This document shows, one piece after another, positions 26,770 to 36,363 of a stretch of 64,000 bases of DNA. How positions within the stretch are numbered: position 1 is the first letter of the stretch; each line of letters begins with the position of its first letter. The notes below the pieces were generated by a model, which did not search any database, was not told the DNA's origin, and saw nothing but the letters and a program-made list of their open reading frames with translations. A program made the translations under genes and the position numbers. Source of the stretch: Chlamydiifrater phoenicopteri (GTDB lineage: Bacteria; Chlamydiota; Chlamydiia; Chlamydiales; Chlamydiaceae); NCBI RefSeq assembly GCF_902807005.1, contig NZ_LR777658.1:434001-498000 (forward strand). Direction: 5' to 3'.

Positions 26770-27042
26770 ATGGCTAAGTTGACAATTGTTTCTGGAGATG
26801 ACTCTGAAGAGTTTGAATTAGATGACGGTGAAGGGATCTCCGAAGTTTGCGAAGAAGCCGGCGTTCCGTTTGCCTGCACCGAAGGTGTTTGTGGAACTTG
26901 TGTTGTAGAAGTTCTCGAAGGGCAAGAGAATCTTTCTGACTTCACTCAAGAAGAGCGTGATTTTCTAGGCGACGAAGAGGGCTGTGAACGATTAGCCTGC
27001 CAATGCAAAATCATGCAAGGCGACGTAAAACTTACTTTCTAA
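26770..27042 (+). CDS. fer: [2Fe-2S] ferredoxin
   Basis: This 90-residue electron carrier has the plant/adrenodoxin-type 2Fe-2S cluster pattern: CTEGVCGTCVVEV (residues 37-50, three Cys spaced C-x4-C-x2-C), with the fourth Cys in the C-terminal ERLACQCKI. It is strongly acidic. It starts 24 bases after tRNA-Pro with a TTGGAG ribosome binding site and corresponds in position to CT059. Likely partners are reductases or Fe-S enzymes such as IspG at 29016, but this is inference. Confidence 0.93.
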   Translation: MAKLTIVSGDDSEEFELDDGEGISEVCEEAGVPFACTEGVCGTCVVEVLEGQENLSDFTQEERDFLGDEEGCERLACQCKIMQGDVKLTF

Positions 27043-27218
27043 ACATCTGCCACTCAAAAAGTTCGTCAGTTTAATCAAGGATTCTTATCTTTAGGATCTG
27101 TCGAAGTAGCTGCTTGTAAAGAAACCTTCACAAAAGAAACTAAAATCAAAGCTTTTTTGTTAAAAACAGAAAAAATTAGTATAATCGTTAGCGGATTAGT
27201 TTAATTTTGTTGGTTTTT

Positions 27219-27563
27219 ATGAAAATTTTTAGCAATAAAACTACAAACAGTGCAGCAACAGAATCCTCTTCCTCTCCTACAACAGACTCTACAAAAGCAA
27301 CAACTCTGGGGAAAAGAGTTCTCTATCTAGCGAGAAAATTTTTTTTAGAAGTCCTTCCTAAGTTGGCTATCATTTCTCTCGTAGTACTGTCCGCTTGCCT
27401 AGCCATAGCTTATTGTTCCGTCGGCACCCTAGTTGGAGCTATTAGCTTAGGGTACCTTATGCTATCTTCCGCAATTGCTGGCGTATGGATTACAAAAAAA
27501 ATGCATAAAAACAAAGGTTCCGAAGAAGCGGCTTCAGCAGAGCCTGCTTCTAGCAATTCCTAA
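27219..27563 (+). CDS. Putative inclusion membrane (Inc) protein
   Basis: The ATG at 27219 (MKIFSNKTTNSAATES) is preferred over upstream in-frame TTG codons. The 114-residue product has a Ser/Thr-rich N-terminus of about 30 residues, a basic stretch (GKRVLYLARKF), two adjacent hydrophobic segments (LAIISLVVLSACLAIAYCS and LVGAISLGYLMLSSAIAGVW) separated by a tight turn, and a charged, Ala/Glu/Ser-rich C-terminal tail. This is the bilobed Inc layout with both ends facing the host cytosol. It lies 30 bases upstream of a second Inc-like gene and they are probably co-transcribed. No specific orthologue is assigned. Confidence 0.7.
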   Translation: MKIFSNKTTNSAATESSSSPTTDSTKATTLGKRVLYLARKFFLEVLPKLAIISLVVLSACLAIAYCSVGTLVGAISLGYLMLSSAIAGVWITKKMHKNKGSEEAASAEPASSNS

Positions 27564-27593
27564 AAATTGTAAGACCAAGGGAAGGGTTTTAAT

Positions 27594-28835
27594 ATGAGCA
27601 GCAATATACAGCCCGGAGCAGGGCTCGCCCATACAGGTAGTGGATTACCGATAGGAGACAATACTGCTGAGGACTTTTTGTCTCAGAGTGGAGTCTCTCC
27701 TTCCTCCTCGAAAAGTCGATTATCTTCATTATACAAATCCATTAAAAAAGATATTTCAGGCCCCAAAGATATCCGGCTGCAAGCTAGAATAGCTCTCCTG
27801 GTAGTCAGCATAATAGCCATGCTTACCTTTATAGCCGGGTTCGCTTCTTGCGTGATATTTGGTCTCCCGGTTCTTGCCGTTATTCCCTTAGTTGCCGGAG
27901 CCGTCTTCGTTAGCTCGATTCTATTGCATAGAGACCTCTGCTCCCACCGTAGAACTATTCCACCAGTACGTTCTCCTGCTCCAATAACAAAAAAGCCTTC
28001 TGTACCACCACCCTCTTCCACTCCACCAAAGTCAACTCCACCAAGGGTGATACCAGAAAAACCTTCCGTAAAGAAAACTGTCGAACCTGCTCGTCCCTCA
28101 ACTCCGGAAATAGAGAAGCCTCTAAGCCCAAAGACGAAAACTTCCAGCTCATGGAGCTCAATAAATTTACCTGCAAACTGCGTTGCTAAAGAGGCTTTTT
28201 GTTGGGTTCATAAAGAAATTCCTAACCTAAAGCTGATATCTGCTAAACACTCCATAGACACTTTGGCTATAGAAAAAAATTTCTTCACGGAACCCTCCAT
28301 CATTATTAATTCTGCTAATCCAACAATGTACAGCGGAGGAGCGGGAACCAATAAAGCTATTTCCCTTAAGGTGACTCCAAGATCATGGCAGTCCAGCGTA
28401 GAATCCTCAGTGCTTCTTGCTTCTCCTCCACAATCTTCTCTAAGAGTAGGAGAATTTCGAGCCGGATTTTGGGAGCCCAAAGTTTTCAATGACACCAAAC
28501 TACTTACAACACCGACTCTATTGGGTCAACTTTTAGGGCCTCAAGCCTCTGACCCCTTAATTAAGGGAGATGAAACCGTTGCCTTTTCTTCCGTAGAAGA
28601 GGCCTACGCCAACTGTGTAAGAGCGTGCCTTCAGAAAGGATGTCATATCATCCAGTTTCCTCTTATTTCCTCTGGGATATACTCCGCTGGAGCTAGAGAT
28701 GCTTTAGCGTGGCAAAAAATGTTGCGAGCAGCCATGCTTTCTGGGGTAACCAGAGCAGTAAAAACACATGGAACCCAGAAGGAAGTGCTAATCATTGTCG
28801 TGGATATAGGATCTTCTCCGCTAAAACCTAACTAA
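27594..28835 (+). CDS. Inc-like membrane protein with C-terminal macro domain (CT058-like position)
   Basis: The 413-residue protein has four parts. Residues 1-60 are Ser/Gly-rich. Residues 62-111 are two hydrophobic segments with a short turn, the bilobed Inc signature. Residues 121-180 are a Pro/Ser/Lys-rich linker. Residues about 205-405 look like a macro (ADP-ribose-binding) fold: IIINSANPTMYSGGAGTNKAI (235-255) matches the family's V-N-A-A-N ... G-G-G-V-x-x-A-I loop, and IIQFPLISSGIYSAGA (352-367) matches the A-F-P-A-I-S-T-G-V-Y-G block. If it inserts as an Inc, the macro domain would face the host cytosol, where it could bind or remove ADP-ribose. Domain and topology are inferred from motifs; activity is unknown. 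Position fits CT058 of C. trachomatis. Confidence 0.72.
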   Translation: MSSNIQPGAGLAHTGSGLPIGDNTAEDFLSQSGVSPSSSKSRLSSLYKSIKKDISGPKDIRLQARIALLVVSIIAMLTFIAGFASCVIFGLPVLAVIPLVAGAVFVSSILLHRDLCSHRRTIPPVRSPAPITKKPSVPPPSSTPPKSTPPRVIPEKPSVKKTVEPARPSTPEIEKPLSPKTKTSSSWSSINLPANCVAKEAFCWVHKEIPNLKLISAKHSIDTLAIEKNFFTEPSIIINSANPTMYSGGAGTNKAISLKVTPRSWQSSVESSVLLASPPQSSLRVGEFRAGFWEPKVFNDTKLLTTPTLLGQLLGPQASDPLIKGDETVAFSSVEEAYANCVRACLQKGCHIIQFPLISSGIYSAGARDALAWQKMLRAAMLSGVTRAVKTHGTQKEVLIIVVDIGSSPLKPN

Positions 28836-29015
28836 GATCCTTGGGCTAACCCCAGTTTCAAATGGGAGGCTGTAGGTTGTGGAGAAGTTCTGTCGACACA
28901 GATTAGCAATCTTTATTATTGATTTAATTCGATTAATTACCTCAAAATCAAACGCTCATCCATAATGGATCGTTTTTAGCCTTTAAGCAATTCTCCAAAA
29001 GGAAAAGTCTCTACC

Positions 29016-30869
29016 ATGCTCGATTCCGTCGCTTCATTTCCAAAAAATATTTATCGCCGTAAAACTAGATCTGTAAATGTGGGACACGTCCAGGTAGGAA
29101 GTGATCACCCAATACGTATACAATCTATGACAAACACTGCCACGGACGACGTTGAAGGCACTGTAAAGCAAATTTTAGAGCTAAGCGAAGCTGGATGTGA
29201 AATTGCCCGTGTAACAGTTCAAGGCATGAAGGAAGTTCGGGCCTGCGAAAAAATTAAAGAACGTCTTGACGCATTGAAATGCACCATACCTTTAGTTGCC
29301 GACATTCACTTTTTCCCTCCAGCAGCTATACACGTCGCTGACTTTGTCGATAAAGTCCGTATTAACCCAGGAAACTACGCTGACAAACGCTACTTGTTTG
29401 AAGAGAATCGCAAATGGTCCGATAAGGATTTTGAAAGAGGGTTTGATAGAATCCGAAAAAAATTTCTCCCTCTAGTAAACAAATGTAAAGCGTTAGGCAA
29501 GTCTATGCGGATTGGAGTCAACCACGGCTCCCTATCTGAAAGAATCCTTCAAAAATATGGAAACACCCCCTTAGGTCTCGTAGTATCAGCTCTAGAATAT
29601 ACTCAGATATGTGTAGAGGAGGACTTCCATGAGCTTATCTTTTCTATCAAATCTAGCAACGTCATCGTTATGACGGAATCTTATCGTCTTTTAGCCAAAG
29701 AGCTTGACGACAGGGGCTGGCATTACCCCTTGCATCTTGGAGTCACTGAAGCTGGGATGGACTTGGAAGGATCCATAAAGTCTGCTACCGGTATCGGAGC
29801 CTTACTGATAGATGGTATTGGCGATACCATCCGATGCTCTATAACAGGACACCCCGTTATAGAGATGCCTACTTGCAACGAAATTCTCTCTAAGCTGTCT
29901 CAGTATCACGAAAGCTTAAGGAAACAGCAAATAGATTCTAATGATTACTTACAATCTGCGCAGCAGGCTCCTAAAGAAACTTTAGAAATCCATCAAGGAG
30001 AGTCTCCCTCAGTCTTTCCCCTATTCCTAGTCGTTAATCCTCAGCAAGTGACCCATTCCTTTCTTTCCGATCTTGGGGTCATAAAGAAATTGGACGGTTA
30101 TAAAAAATCTTCAACTTCTCCGGATGCTATTGTAGTAGACGCTTCATTAGTGGATAAGATTTCTCTCCCCATTCTCCAATCTGTGGGAATTCGGGTTCTA
30201 ACAACAGAAGACCTTGTCTCCGCTTCTGGAGATACTCCTGGAGAATGGCCTCGAGCTTTATCAAAAGCAACAGATAAACTAGTCTTTTATCCCTCAGAAT
30301 CTAAGATCGTCTCCACCAAAGAGTTCTTATCATGGAAAAGTTCCACAAACAGCCCTACCCCCATCTTTTTAGCAATGGAATACGCTAATACGGAGACTCC
30401 TTTAGGGGTTGCCGTCTCAGCATCTATGGATCTGTCCTCCTTTCTCATCAATGATCAGATTCAAGGAGTCATCTTTAATGCTCCATTGATCTCCTTGCCT
30501 TTGATGCGAAGAATTGGTTTTACCATTCTTCAAGGCACAAGGAAGCGTTCGTCAGTAGCAGAAATGATTGCCTGCCCCTCATGTGGACGAACACTCTTCG
30601 ACCTCCCTACAGTAACAGCAAAAATTCAAGCCCTTACAGCTCACTTATCTGGACTGAAGATCGCTGTCATGGGATGCATAGTTAATGGTCCAGGGGAACT
30701 TGCCGATGCGGATTTTGGATACATAGGATCCAAACCTGGGCTTATAGACCTATATGTCAAACATCGCCCCGTTCGTAGGGATATCCCCATGGAAGAGGCT
30801 GAAGAAGCTTTGGTTCAACTGTTAAAAGAATACAATGTCTGGGTAGATCCGGAAGAAACCACAGACTAA
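29016..30869 (+). CDS. ispG: 4-hydroxy-3-methylbut-2-en-1-yl diphosphate synthase (large form)
   Basis: IspG (GcpE) converts methylerythritol cyclodiphosphate to HMBPP with a 4Fe-4S cluster, the penultimate MEP step. The N-terminal TIM-barrel part begins RRKTRSVNVGHVQVGSDHPI and contains ADIHFFPPAAI and KVRINPGNY; the cluster-binding C-terminal part has CPSCGRTLFDL and VMGCIVNGPGELADADFGY. At 617 residues it is the long type found in chlamydiae and plants, with a third domain of about 250 residues inserted between barrel and cluster domain. A ferredoxin gene lies 2 kb upstream. The 180-base gap before it shows no obvious element. Confidence 0.95.
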   Translation: MLDSVASFPKNIYRRKTRSVNVGHVQVGSDHPIRIQSMTNTATDDVEGTVKQILELSEAGCEIARVTVQGMKEVRACEKIKERLDALKCTIPLVADIHFFPPAAIHVADFVDKVRINPGNYADKRYLFEENRKWSDKDFERGFDRIRKKFLPLVNKCKALGKSMRIGVNHGSLSERILQKYGNTPLGLVVSALEYTQICVEEDFHELIFSIKSSNVIVMTESYRLLAKELDDRGWHYPLHLGVTEAGMDLEGSIKSATGIGALLIDGIGDTIRCSITGHPVIEMPTCNEILSKLSQYHESLRKQQIDSNDYLQSAQQAPKETLEIHQGESPSVFPLFLVVNPQQVTHSFLSDLGVIKKLDGYKKSSTSPDAIVVDASLVDKISLPILQSVGIRVLTTEDLVSASGDTPGEWPRALSKATDKLVFYPSESKIVSTKEFLSWKSSTNSPTPIFLAMEYANTETPLGVAVSASMDLSSFLINDQIQGVIFNAPLISLPLMRRIGFTILQGTRKRSSVAEMIACPSCGRTLFDLPTVTAKIQALTAHLSGLKIAVMGCIVNGPGELADADFGYIGSKPGLIDLYVKHRPVRRDIPMEEAEEALVQLLKEYNVWVDPEETTD

Positions 30870-31037
30870 GGATACACGCGAAAGTCCTTGAGAGCTTTCT
30901 TATTCTCCTATTTAGAGGCCTCGCGTTTGTGGCGTTTGATTTCAAATACCAGTTTTCAAACAAATACAAAAGTAGCACTATCAATCTAACGAACTTTATA
31001 CTTTTTAACTAAAGAATGATGTTCTAAGAGGTGCCCC

Positions 31038-31787
31038 ATGATGTGTCTTCAAGAAAAAAACGGTTGTCGCTATTTTTCTGTCTCTAAATTCAAAGATCTT
31101 CCTATAGATATAAAAATCTTCCCAAAGCAAAATAGAACCCCTGAATCGGCTATACAAGATAGCTACGCGTCTCCTAATGAGATGCTGCTGTTGTCTGAAG
31201 GACAATCCTTTAAAGTCCTCCGCCAAAGCCATAGCACCACTATTCGTGAAGCAGAGCTTATACGCTATCCTTTTTCCGAAGGAGATGCTATGTATGCAAG
31301 CTCTCCAGGAATATCTCTTTTTATTAAACACTCTGATTGTCAGGCAACGGTATTTTACGACAGGAAAAAGCACGTTGTAGCCAATGTGCACTGCGGATGG
31401 AGAGGTCTTGTTGCCGGCATTTACGCCGTCACAGTAAATACCTTACGCAAGAGATTCCATTCTGACCCGATGGATTTAATCGTTTTTATAGGCCCTAGCC
31501 TAGGGCTTCAAGCTTCTGAGTTTCTTTCTTATAGACAGATTTTCCCTAAATACTTCCAAAATTTTATGGCTCCTGGGAATCTTTTTGATCTTAAAGCTAT
31601 TGCCAAGTTTCAAATGAGAAAATTAGGAATCCCAGAATCCCAGATATACGTATCAGACGTTTGCACTTACTCCTCCAAAGAATTCTTTTCTTATCGCAGA
31701 GGATGCAAAGAAAACCCTTGCCCTTCAAAAAAAAGAGGCACACCCTACCCCTATAGGGGAAATTGGACGGTAGTTACACTGAGGTAG
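31038..31787 (+). CDS. YfiH/PgeF (DUF152) family protein, CT056-like
   Basis: The family (PgeF/YlmD/LACC1) was long called polyphenol oxidase; members act as purine nucleoside phosphorylases/adenosine deaminases or correct peptidoglycan precursors. The zinc-binding pattern is visible: SDCQATVFYD, NVHCGWRGLVAGIYAV and the final SYRRG motif, with GPSLGLQASEF between. The 249-residue length is normal. A TATACT -10 box at 30997-31002 lies 35 bases upstream, with a poor -35. The start is one of two adjacent ATG codons (31038, 31041) after GAGGTG. It converges with sucB, with two bases between the stop codons. Confidence 0.85.
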   Translation: MMCLQEKNGCRYFSVSKFKDLPIDIKIFPKQNRTPESAIQDSYASPNEMLLLSEGQSFKVLRQSHSTTIREAELIRYPFSEGDAMYASSPGISLFIKHSDCQATVFYDRKKHVVANVHCGWRGLVAGIYAVTVNTLRKRFHSDPMDLIVFIGPSLGLQASEFLSYRQIFPKYFQNFMAPGNLFDLKAIAKFQMRKLGIPESQIYVSDVCTYSSKEFFSYRRGCKENPCPSKKRGTPYPYRGNWTVVTLR

Positions 31788-31789
31788 TA

Positions 31790-32974
31790 TTAGTTCAACA
31801 ACATTTCTGGCATCTCCAGAAGCTCTTTAACCTTTACAAGGAAAGTGACCGCTTCTTTACCATCAATAATGCGATGGTCGTAACTTAGAGCCAAATACAT
31901 CATTTCTCTAATGACTATTTCATTATCTATAACAACAGGGCGTTTCTCTATCTTGTGCATACCCAGTATACCCACTTGGGGAGGATTGATGATAGGAGTG
32001 GATAAAAGAGAGCCATAAACACCACCATTAGTTATGGTAAAGCAGCCCCCTTTTAAATCATCCAGAGATAATCCACCCTCTCTGGCTTTGGTAGCAAGGT
32101 CTGCTAGAGTTTTCTCTATGCCAGCGCTAGAGAGTGTATCGCAATTTCTTATTACTGGGACAACGAGGCCTCTGTCAGTACCTACAGCGACAGAAATATC
32201 AAAATACTTGCGATATACTATGTAGTCCTCGTCAATATAAGCATTAAGTTGAGGAACTTCTTTTAAAGCAGCGACGACAGCTTTAATAAAGAAAGACATA
32301 AAACCTAGCTTAATGCCATGATTAGAAACAAACTCTTCTTGCTTGCTCTTACGAAGCAAAATGAGGTTCGTCATATCCACTTCGTTGAACGTTGTCAACA
32401 TTGCTGCATCATGAAGAGCTTGTACAAGTCTTTTGGAAATGGTCTTCCGAATCCCACTCATGCGGGTTCGTTCTTCCAGAAGATTCTCTACCCCCTTATT
32501 AACGTTACTTAAAGGAACAAAACTTCCTCTCTGCGGAGGTAAATCTTCTATTTTCTGCACAGATTTGTATGTAGAAGATTCGCTGACGAAGGGAACAACC
32601 TTATCACTTCTTCTGTCGCTATCTCCTGATATACATGCAGAAGGCTTTTCCACAACTTTTTCTGAAGAGGAATCTTTATCTTGTCCATCAGGAATTTCTG
32701 AAATCTCTGTGTGCCGAAGAACGGGTCCACCAGCCTCCCCTTCGGCGTATATTTTACCAACAACAGCACCCACAGCTACAACATCGCCCTGAGATACTTC
32801 CCAAGCAATTTTTCCTGAAGCAGGAGCATAAATCTGCTGATTCAATTTATCACTTTCAATTTCTAGTATTCCTTGATTTTCTTGAACAAAGGAGCCCTCA
32901 GAAACAAGAAGAGAGGCTATCGTTACTTCACTAATGGATTCTGCTATGTCTGGAATTTTTATTTCTGTAACCAT
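31790..32974 (-). CDS. sucB: 2-oxoglutarate dehydrogenase E2 (dihydrolipoyl succinyltransferase)
   Basis: E2o moves the succinyl group from E1o to CoA. The 394-residue protein has an N-terminal lipoyl domain with the modified Lys in [15 protein letters not shown] (about residue 43), a linker, a peripheral-subunit-binding region degraded or divergent near 150-175, and the catalytic domain with [27 protein letters not shown] and the active-site [13 protein letters not shown] (His and Asp). A lipoyl-type E2 next to sucA, together with the short E2o-like domain set, argues for the oxoglutarate rather than the pyruvate complex. It follows sucA by eight bases. Confidence 0.93.
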   Translation of the reverse strand: MVTEIKIPDIAESISEVTIASLLVSEGSFVQENQGILEIESDKLNQQIYAPASGKIAWEVSQGDVVAVGAVVGKIYAEGEAGGPVLRHTEISEIPDGQDKDSSSEKVVEKPSACISGDSDRRSDKVVPFVSESSTYKSVQKIEDLPPQRGSFVPLSNVNKGVENLLEERTRMSGIRKTISKRLVQALHDAAMLTTFNEVDMTNLILLRKSKQEEFVSNHGIKLGFMSFFIKAVVAALKEVPQLNAYIDEDYIVYRKYFDISVAVGTDRGLVVPVIRNCDTLSSAGIEKTLADLATKAREGGLSLDDLKGGCFTITNGGVYGSLLSTPIINPPQVGILGMHKIEKRPVVIDNEIVIREMMYLALSYDHRIIDGKEAVTFLVKVKELLEMPEMLLN

Positions 32975-32982
32975 CTCTCCTC

Positions 32983-35760
32983 CTATCGCTCACTCGAAGA
33001 AAACAACCTTTCCATTAAACTCGCAAGCTCCTGTTTACTCAACCTCGCAGACCCCGTTGCTGTTGAAGAACTTCTTGGCCTACCAACAAAACAAAGTTCC
33101 TTTTTCAAAAGATTCTTTAGAGACATATACATGTAATCATATGCCCCCATATTTATAGGCTCTTCCTGGAGCCATACATACCTAGAAACATTGGAATATT
33201 TGGATAAAAGGGAAAAAAGTCCTGTCAAATCTAAAGGATAGAGGCTTTCCACGCGTATACAGGCAAAGTCTCCTTTCCTATTACTCTTTTCTAATGCTTC
33301 TAAATAATCGTAATAAATCTTTCCTGAGCATAGCACTAACTCTGTCGCTTCAATATTTGGATGCTCATCCTCAAGTAGTGATTGATACCCTGTAGGGTTA
33401 GAAAATTCTGTCAACGCACTCACACATAATGGATGCCTTAATAATCCTTTAGGAGTAAAAATTACCATAGGAGTAGGCAACTTGTTTTTCATATGCTGTC
33501 GAAGAGCTCGGAAATATTGCACTGGAGTAGAAGGGTATATCACTTTAAAATTCCATTCGGCAGCTAAAGACAAATACCTTTCTATGCGAGCAGAAGAGTG
33601 CTCAGGCCCCTGCCCTTCGTATCCGTGAGGAAGTAACAAAACTAAATTAGAGTGGAAATCCCACTTCTGAATTCCGGAAGAAATATACTGATCAAAGATA
33701 ATCTGAGCACCGTTAGAAAAATCTCCAAACTGAGCCTCCCAAAGAACTAAGGTGGACTCGGCAGCTGCTGCGTATCCATATTCAAAACCTAGAACAGCAT
33801 ATTCAGAAAGAGGCGAATTATAAAGTTCTACCCTACCCTGATCAGAGCTCAAACACTCCAAAGAACAGAACCTATTTCCATTATTAATATCCGTCCAAAT
33901 TAATTGACGTTGACTAAAAGTTCCTCTTGGTGAATCTTGACCAGACAATCTCAAAGAATATCCTTCGGAAAGTAAGGAAGCAAAAGCTAACGACTCTGCT
34001 ACAGCCCAGTCTACCTCCCTTCTAGAGGTCAACATTTTTGATCTTTTATCCTGAAGGGCCAAGATCTTTTTATGAGGCGAAAACCCCTCAGGAATAGTTA
34101 ACAGCTTACTACACAACTGATCTATAACTTCAGGAGCTAATGAAGTATCCACCTCGGCAAGGCTTTCTCCCTGCGATAGACGATCACAAAAGCTACACGA
34201 AGAAAGAGGGAATTGCTCAACCTCCTTATCTCGGGAAAAAATTTCATACTCTTTTTGTAAAACTGAACGCACAGATTCTTCAATAGAAGAAAGCTTACCC
34301 TCTATTTCATTTCCAAAGATAGTTGCTAACTGCTTACGGAAAAGCTCTCTAACCGTTGGTTGTTTTCCTATGCTCTGATACAAGCCTGGCGCAGTAACCG
34401 AGGGGTCATCGCTTTCATTGTGACCATGCTTCCTATAACAACAAAGGTCTATAATAACGTCACAACCAAAATTCTTTCGTACATCTAAAGCAAAAGTTAC
34501 TGCTAACATAGCAGAAGGAATATCGTTCCCATTCACTCTAAACACTGGTATTCCCAGCATCTTGGCAATGTCTGTGCAGTAAGGCGTAGACCTAGACTCT
34601 TTGGGCATAGCAGTAAATCCTATGCCATTATTTACAACAATATGCAAACTTCCTGATGTAGAATAACCCGGAACAGCGCTTAACTGCAGGGTTTCATACA
34701 CTACCCCCTGCCCAGAAAATGCTGCATCCCCATGTATGAGGACTGCCAGAGTTTGTTTTTCATCCAAAGCAGATTGCTTTTGTTTTGCTAAAACGACGCC
34801 TTCAACGACAGGATCTATAGACTCTAAATGACTCGGATTAGGAAGCAATGTTAATCGTACTTCTTTCCCTTCCGCCAATTTGTTGTGGACATATCCCTTA
34901 TGGTATTTCACATCTCCTACATGATCGACACCCCGGTAACTGTAGTTGTCCTCAAATTCCATGAAGATATACCTACTAGGCTTAGACAGGACATTCGTTA
35001 AAACATTTAATCGCCCTCGATGACTCATGCCCAAAACATAGTCAGAAATAGGCGCATCGTTCTTCTGGCTACTTCCTATATCCACCATGTATTCAAGCAT
35101 AGGAATCAGAGCTTCTCCTCCCTCCAAGGAAAACCTCTTTTGCCCGGTGAACTTTACATGTAGAAACTCCTCAAAAAAACTTGCTTTACATACGTTTTTG
35201 TAACTTTCTAAAAGATCTTCCGAAGAAAATGAACGAGGAGTCTTCTCCATCAAATTCCAAACATGCTCTTGAATTTCTGGGGAACATGTGATGGTCTCAA
35301 CCGCCAACGGACCGCAATAAATTTCTTCCAATCGCTCCATTAACTGTTTGGCAGAAACTTTTTTCTCTGGAAGCAACCCGAACGAATACACCGCATCATT
35401 CATGTTTAAAGGCTTCAGCTTCTCAGAAAGAAAAGGTGAGAGCTTGTATGACTCCAAAGGAGATACGCGACTTTGTAAGTACCCGAAAGAGCGATAAACG
35501 CTAACCAGTAACTGACCTCTTTTTTCTGCCAGAAGTGCATCAACACTTTTATCTCCGGCATCAACATTTTCTTTCACTTTCGATAAAGGCTCTTCCACAG
35601 GAAGGTTATCATCCGATCTCGTGGCTATCCCCATTTGATAACCAGAAAAAAAATGTTTCCATGAAGAATGGATAGATCCACCCTGAAGAAATTGCCCATA
35701 CATGGACTCTAGCCAGTCACTTTCTACGAAATTCCCTTGCTCCCAAAACTCATGATTCAT
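32983..35760 (-). CDS. sucA: 2-oxoglutarate dehydrogenase E1
   Basis: This thiamine-diphosphate enzyme decarboxylates 2-oxoglutarate and passes the succinyl group to SucB. The 925-residue protein starts with the E1o N-terminal helix ([12 protein letters not shown], family DFVESMYEQWL-type) and contains [26 protein letters not shown], the ThDP motif region [22 protein letters not shown] and the C-terminal [16 protein letters not shown]. Chlamydiae have an incomplete TCA cycle that begins at 2-oxoglutarate, so this complex is the entry point for glutamate-derived carbon. It is the first gene of a sucA-sucB operon, divergent from the CT053-like gene across 135 bases. Confidence 0.95.
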   Translation of the reverse strand: MNHEFWEQGNFVESDWLESMYGQFLQGGSIHSSWKHFFSGYQMGIATRSDDNLPVEEPLSKVKENVDAGDKSVDALLAEKRGQLLVSVYRSFGYLQSRVSPLESYKLSPFLSEKLKPLNMNDAVYSFGLLPEKKVSAKQLMERLEEIYCGPLAVETITCSPEIQEHVWNLMEKTPRSFSSEDLLESYKNVCKASFFEEFLHVKFTGQKRFSLEGGEALIPMLEYMVDIGSSQKNDAPISDYVLGMSHRGRLNVLTNVLSKPSRYIFMEFEDNYSYRGVDHVGDVKYHKGYVHNKLAEGKEVRLTLLPNPSHLESIDPVVEGVVLAKQKQSALDEKQTLAVLIHGDAAFSGQGVVYETLQLSAVPGYSTSGSLHIVVNNGIGFTAMPKESRSTPYCTDIAKMLGIPVFRVNGNDIPSAMLAVTFALDVRKNFGCDVIIDLCCYRKHGHNESDDPSVTAPGLYQSIGKQPTVRELFRKQLATIFGNEIEGKLSSIEESVRSVLQKEYEIFSRDKEVEQFPLSSCSFCDRLSQGESLAEVDTSLAPEVIDQLCSKLLTIPEGFSPHKKILALQDKRSKMLTSRREVDWAVAESLAFASLLSEGYSLRLSGQDSPRGTFSQRQLIWTDINNGNRFCSLECLSSDQGRVELYNSPLSEYAVLGFEYGYAAAAESTLVLWEAQFGDFSNGAQIIFDQYISSGIQKWDFHSNLVLLLPHGYEGQGPEHSSARIERYLSLAAEWNFKVIYPSTPVQYFRALRQHMKNKLPTPMVIFTPKGLLRHPLCVSALTEFSNPTGYQSLLEDEHPNIEATELVLCSGKIYYDYLEALEKSNRKGDFACIRVESLYPLDLTGLFSLLSKYSNVSRYVWLQEEPINMGAYDYMYMSLKNLLKKELCFVGRPRSSSTATGSARLSKQELASLMERLFSSSER

Positions 35761-35895
35761 ATGATGCTTTCCAAAGACGCTACCTCGGTGTCTCGACTCA
35801 TACCAAATTTTTCTTTATTCAAAAAAAACAAAGTTTGTGGTCGGTTATTTTTTTAGCCTGTTGAAAAAAATTGGCTAAGCGAGTACATCGTCTTA

Positions 35896-36363
35896 GTGAC
35901 TAAACAAATGGAAAATATCCAAATGAAAAGCGAACGTTTGAAAAAACTAGAATCTGAACTCAACGACTTGACTCAGTGGATGCAGCTTGGCTTAGTCCCT
36001 AAAAAAGAAATCGATCGCCATAAAGAAGAGATTCGCTCCCTCGAGATGAAGATCCAAGAAGAGAAAGAGCGACTCCAGCTACTAAAAGAAAACGGTGAAA
36101 TTGAAGAGTATGTCACACCAAGAAGGAGTGCTGCAAAAACTGTATACCCCGAAGGACCTAGTATCTCAGACATAGAATTTACAGACACTACTGATACGGA
36201 AATTGATCTAGAAGCAGGAGAAACTGTTGAACTAGACCTTTCCGAAGACGAGCGAGAAGATAATAATAGCGATCTCGATTTTGTCGATGATGAAGATCCC
36301 TTCAGCGATAGAAATCGTTGGAGACGGGGCGGTATTATAGATCCAGATGCCAACGAGTGGTAA
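35896..36363 (+). CDS. CT053-like coiled-coil/acidic chlamydial protein
   Basis: The 155-residue protein has two parts. Residues 1-75 form a strongly predicted coiled coil or long charged helix (MKSERLKKLESELNDLTQWM, RHKEEIRSLEMKIQEEKERL). Residues 80-155 are very acidic and probably disordered (LDLSEDEREDNNSDLDFVDDED), ending with a basic patch RNRWRRGG. There is no signal peptide. The GTG at 35896 is the longest start; ATG at 35908 (MENIQMKSER) is an equally reasonable alternative and neither has a clear ribosome binding site. Position between sucA and hemW matches CT053, a protein of unknown function. It overlaps hemW by 17 bases. Confidence 0.7.
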   Translation: MTKQMENIQMKSERLKKLESELNDLTQWMQLGLVPKKEIDRHKEEIRSLEMKIQEEKERLQLLKENGEIEEYVTPRRSAAKTVYPEGPSISDIEFTDTTDTEIDLEAGETVELDLSEDEREDNNSDLDFVDDEDPFSDRNRWRRGGIIDPDANEW

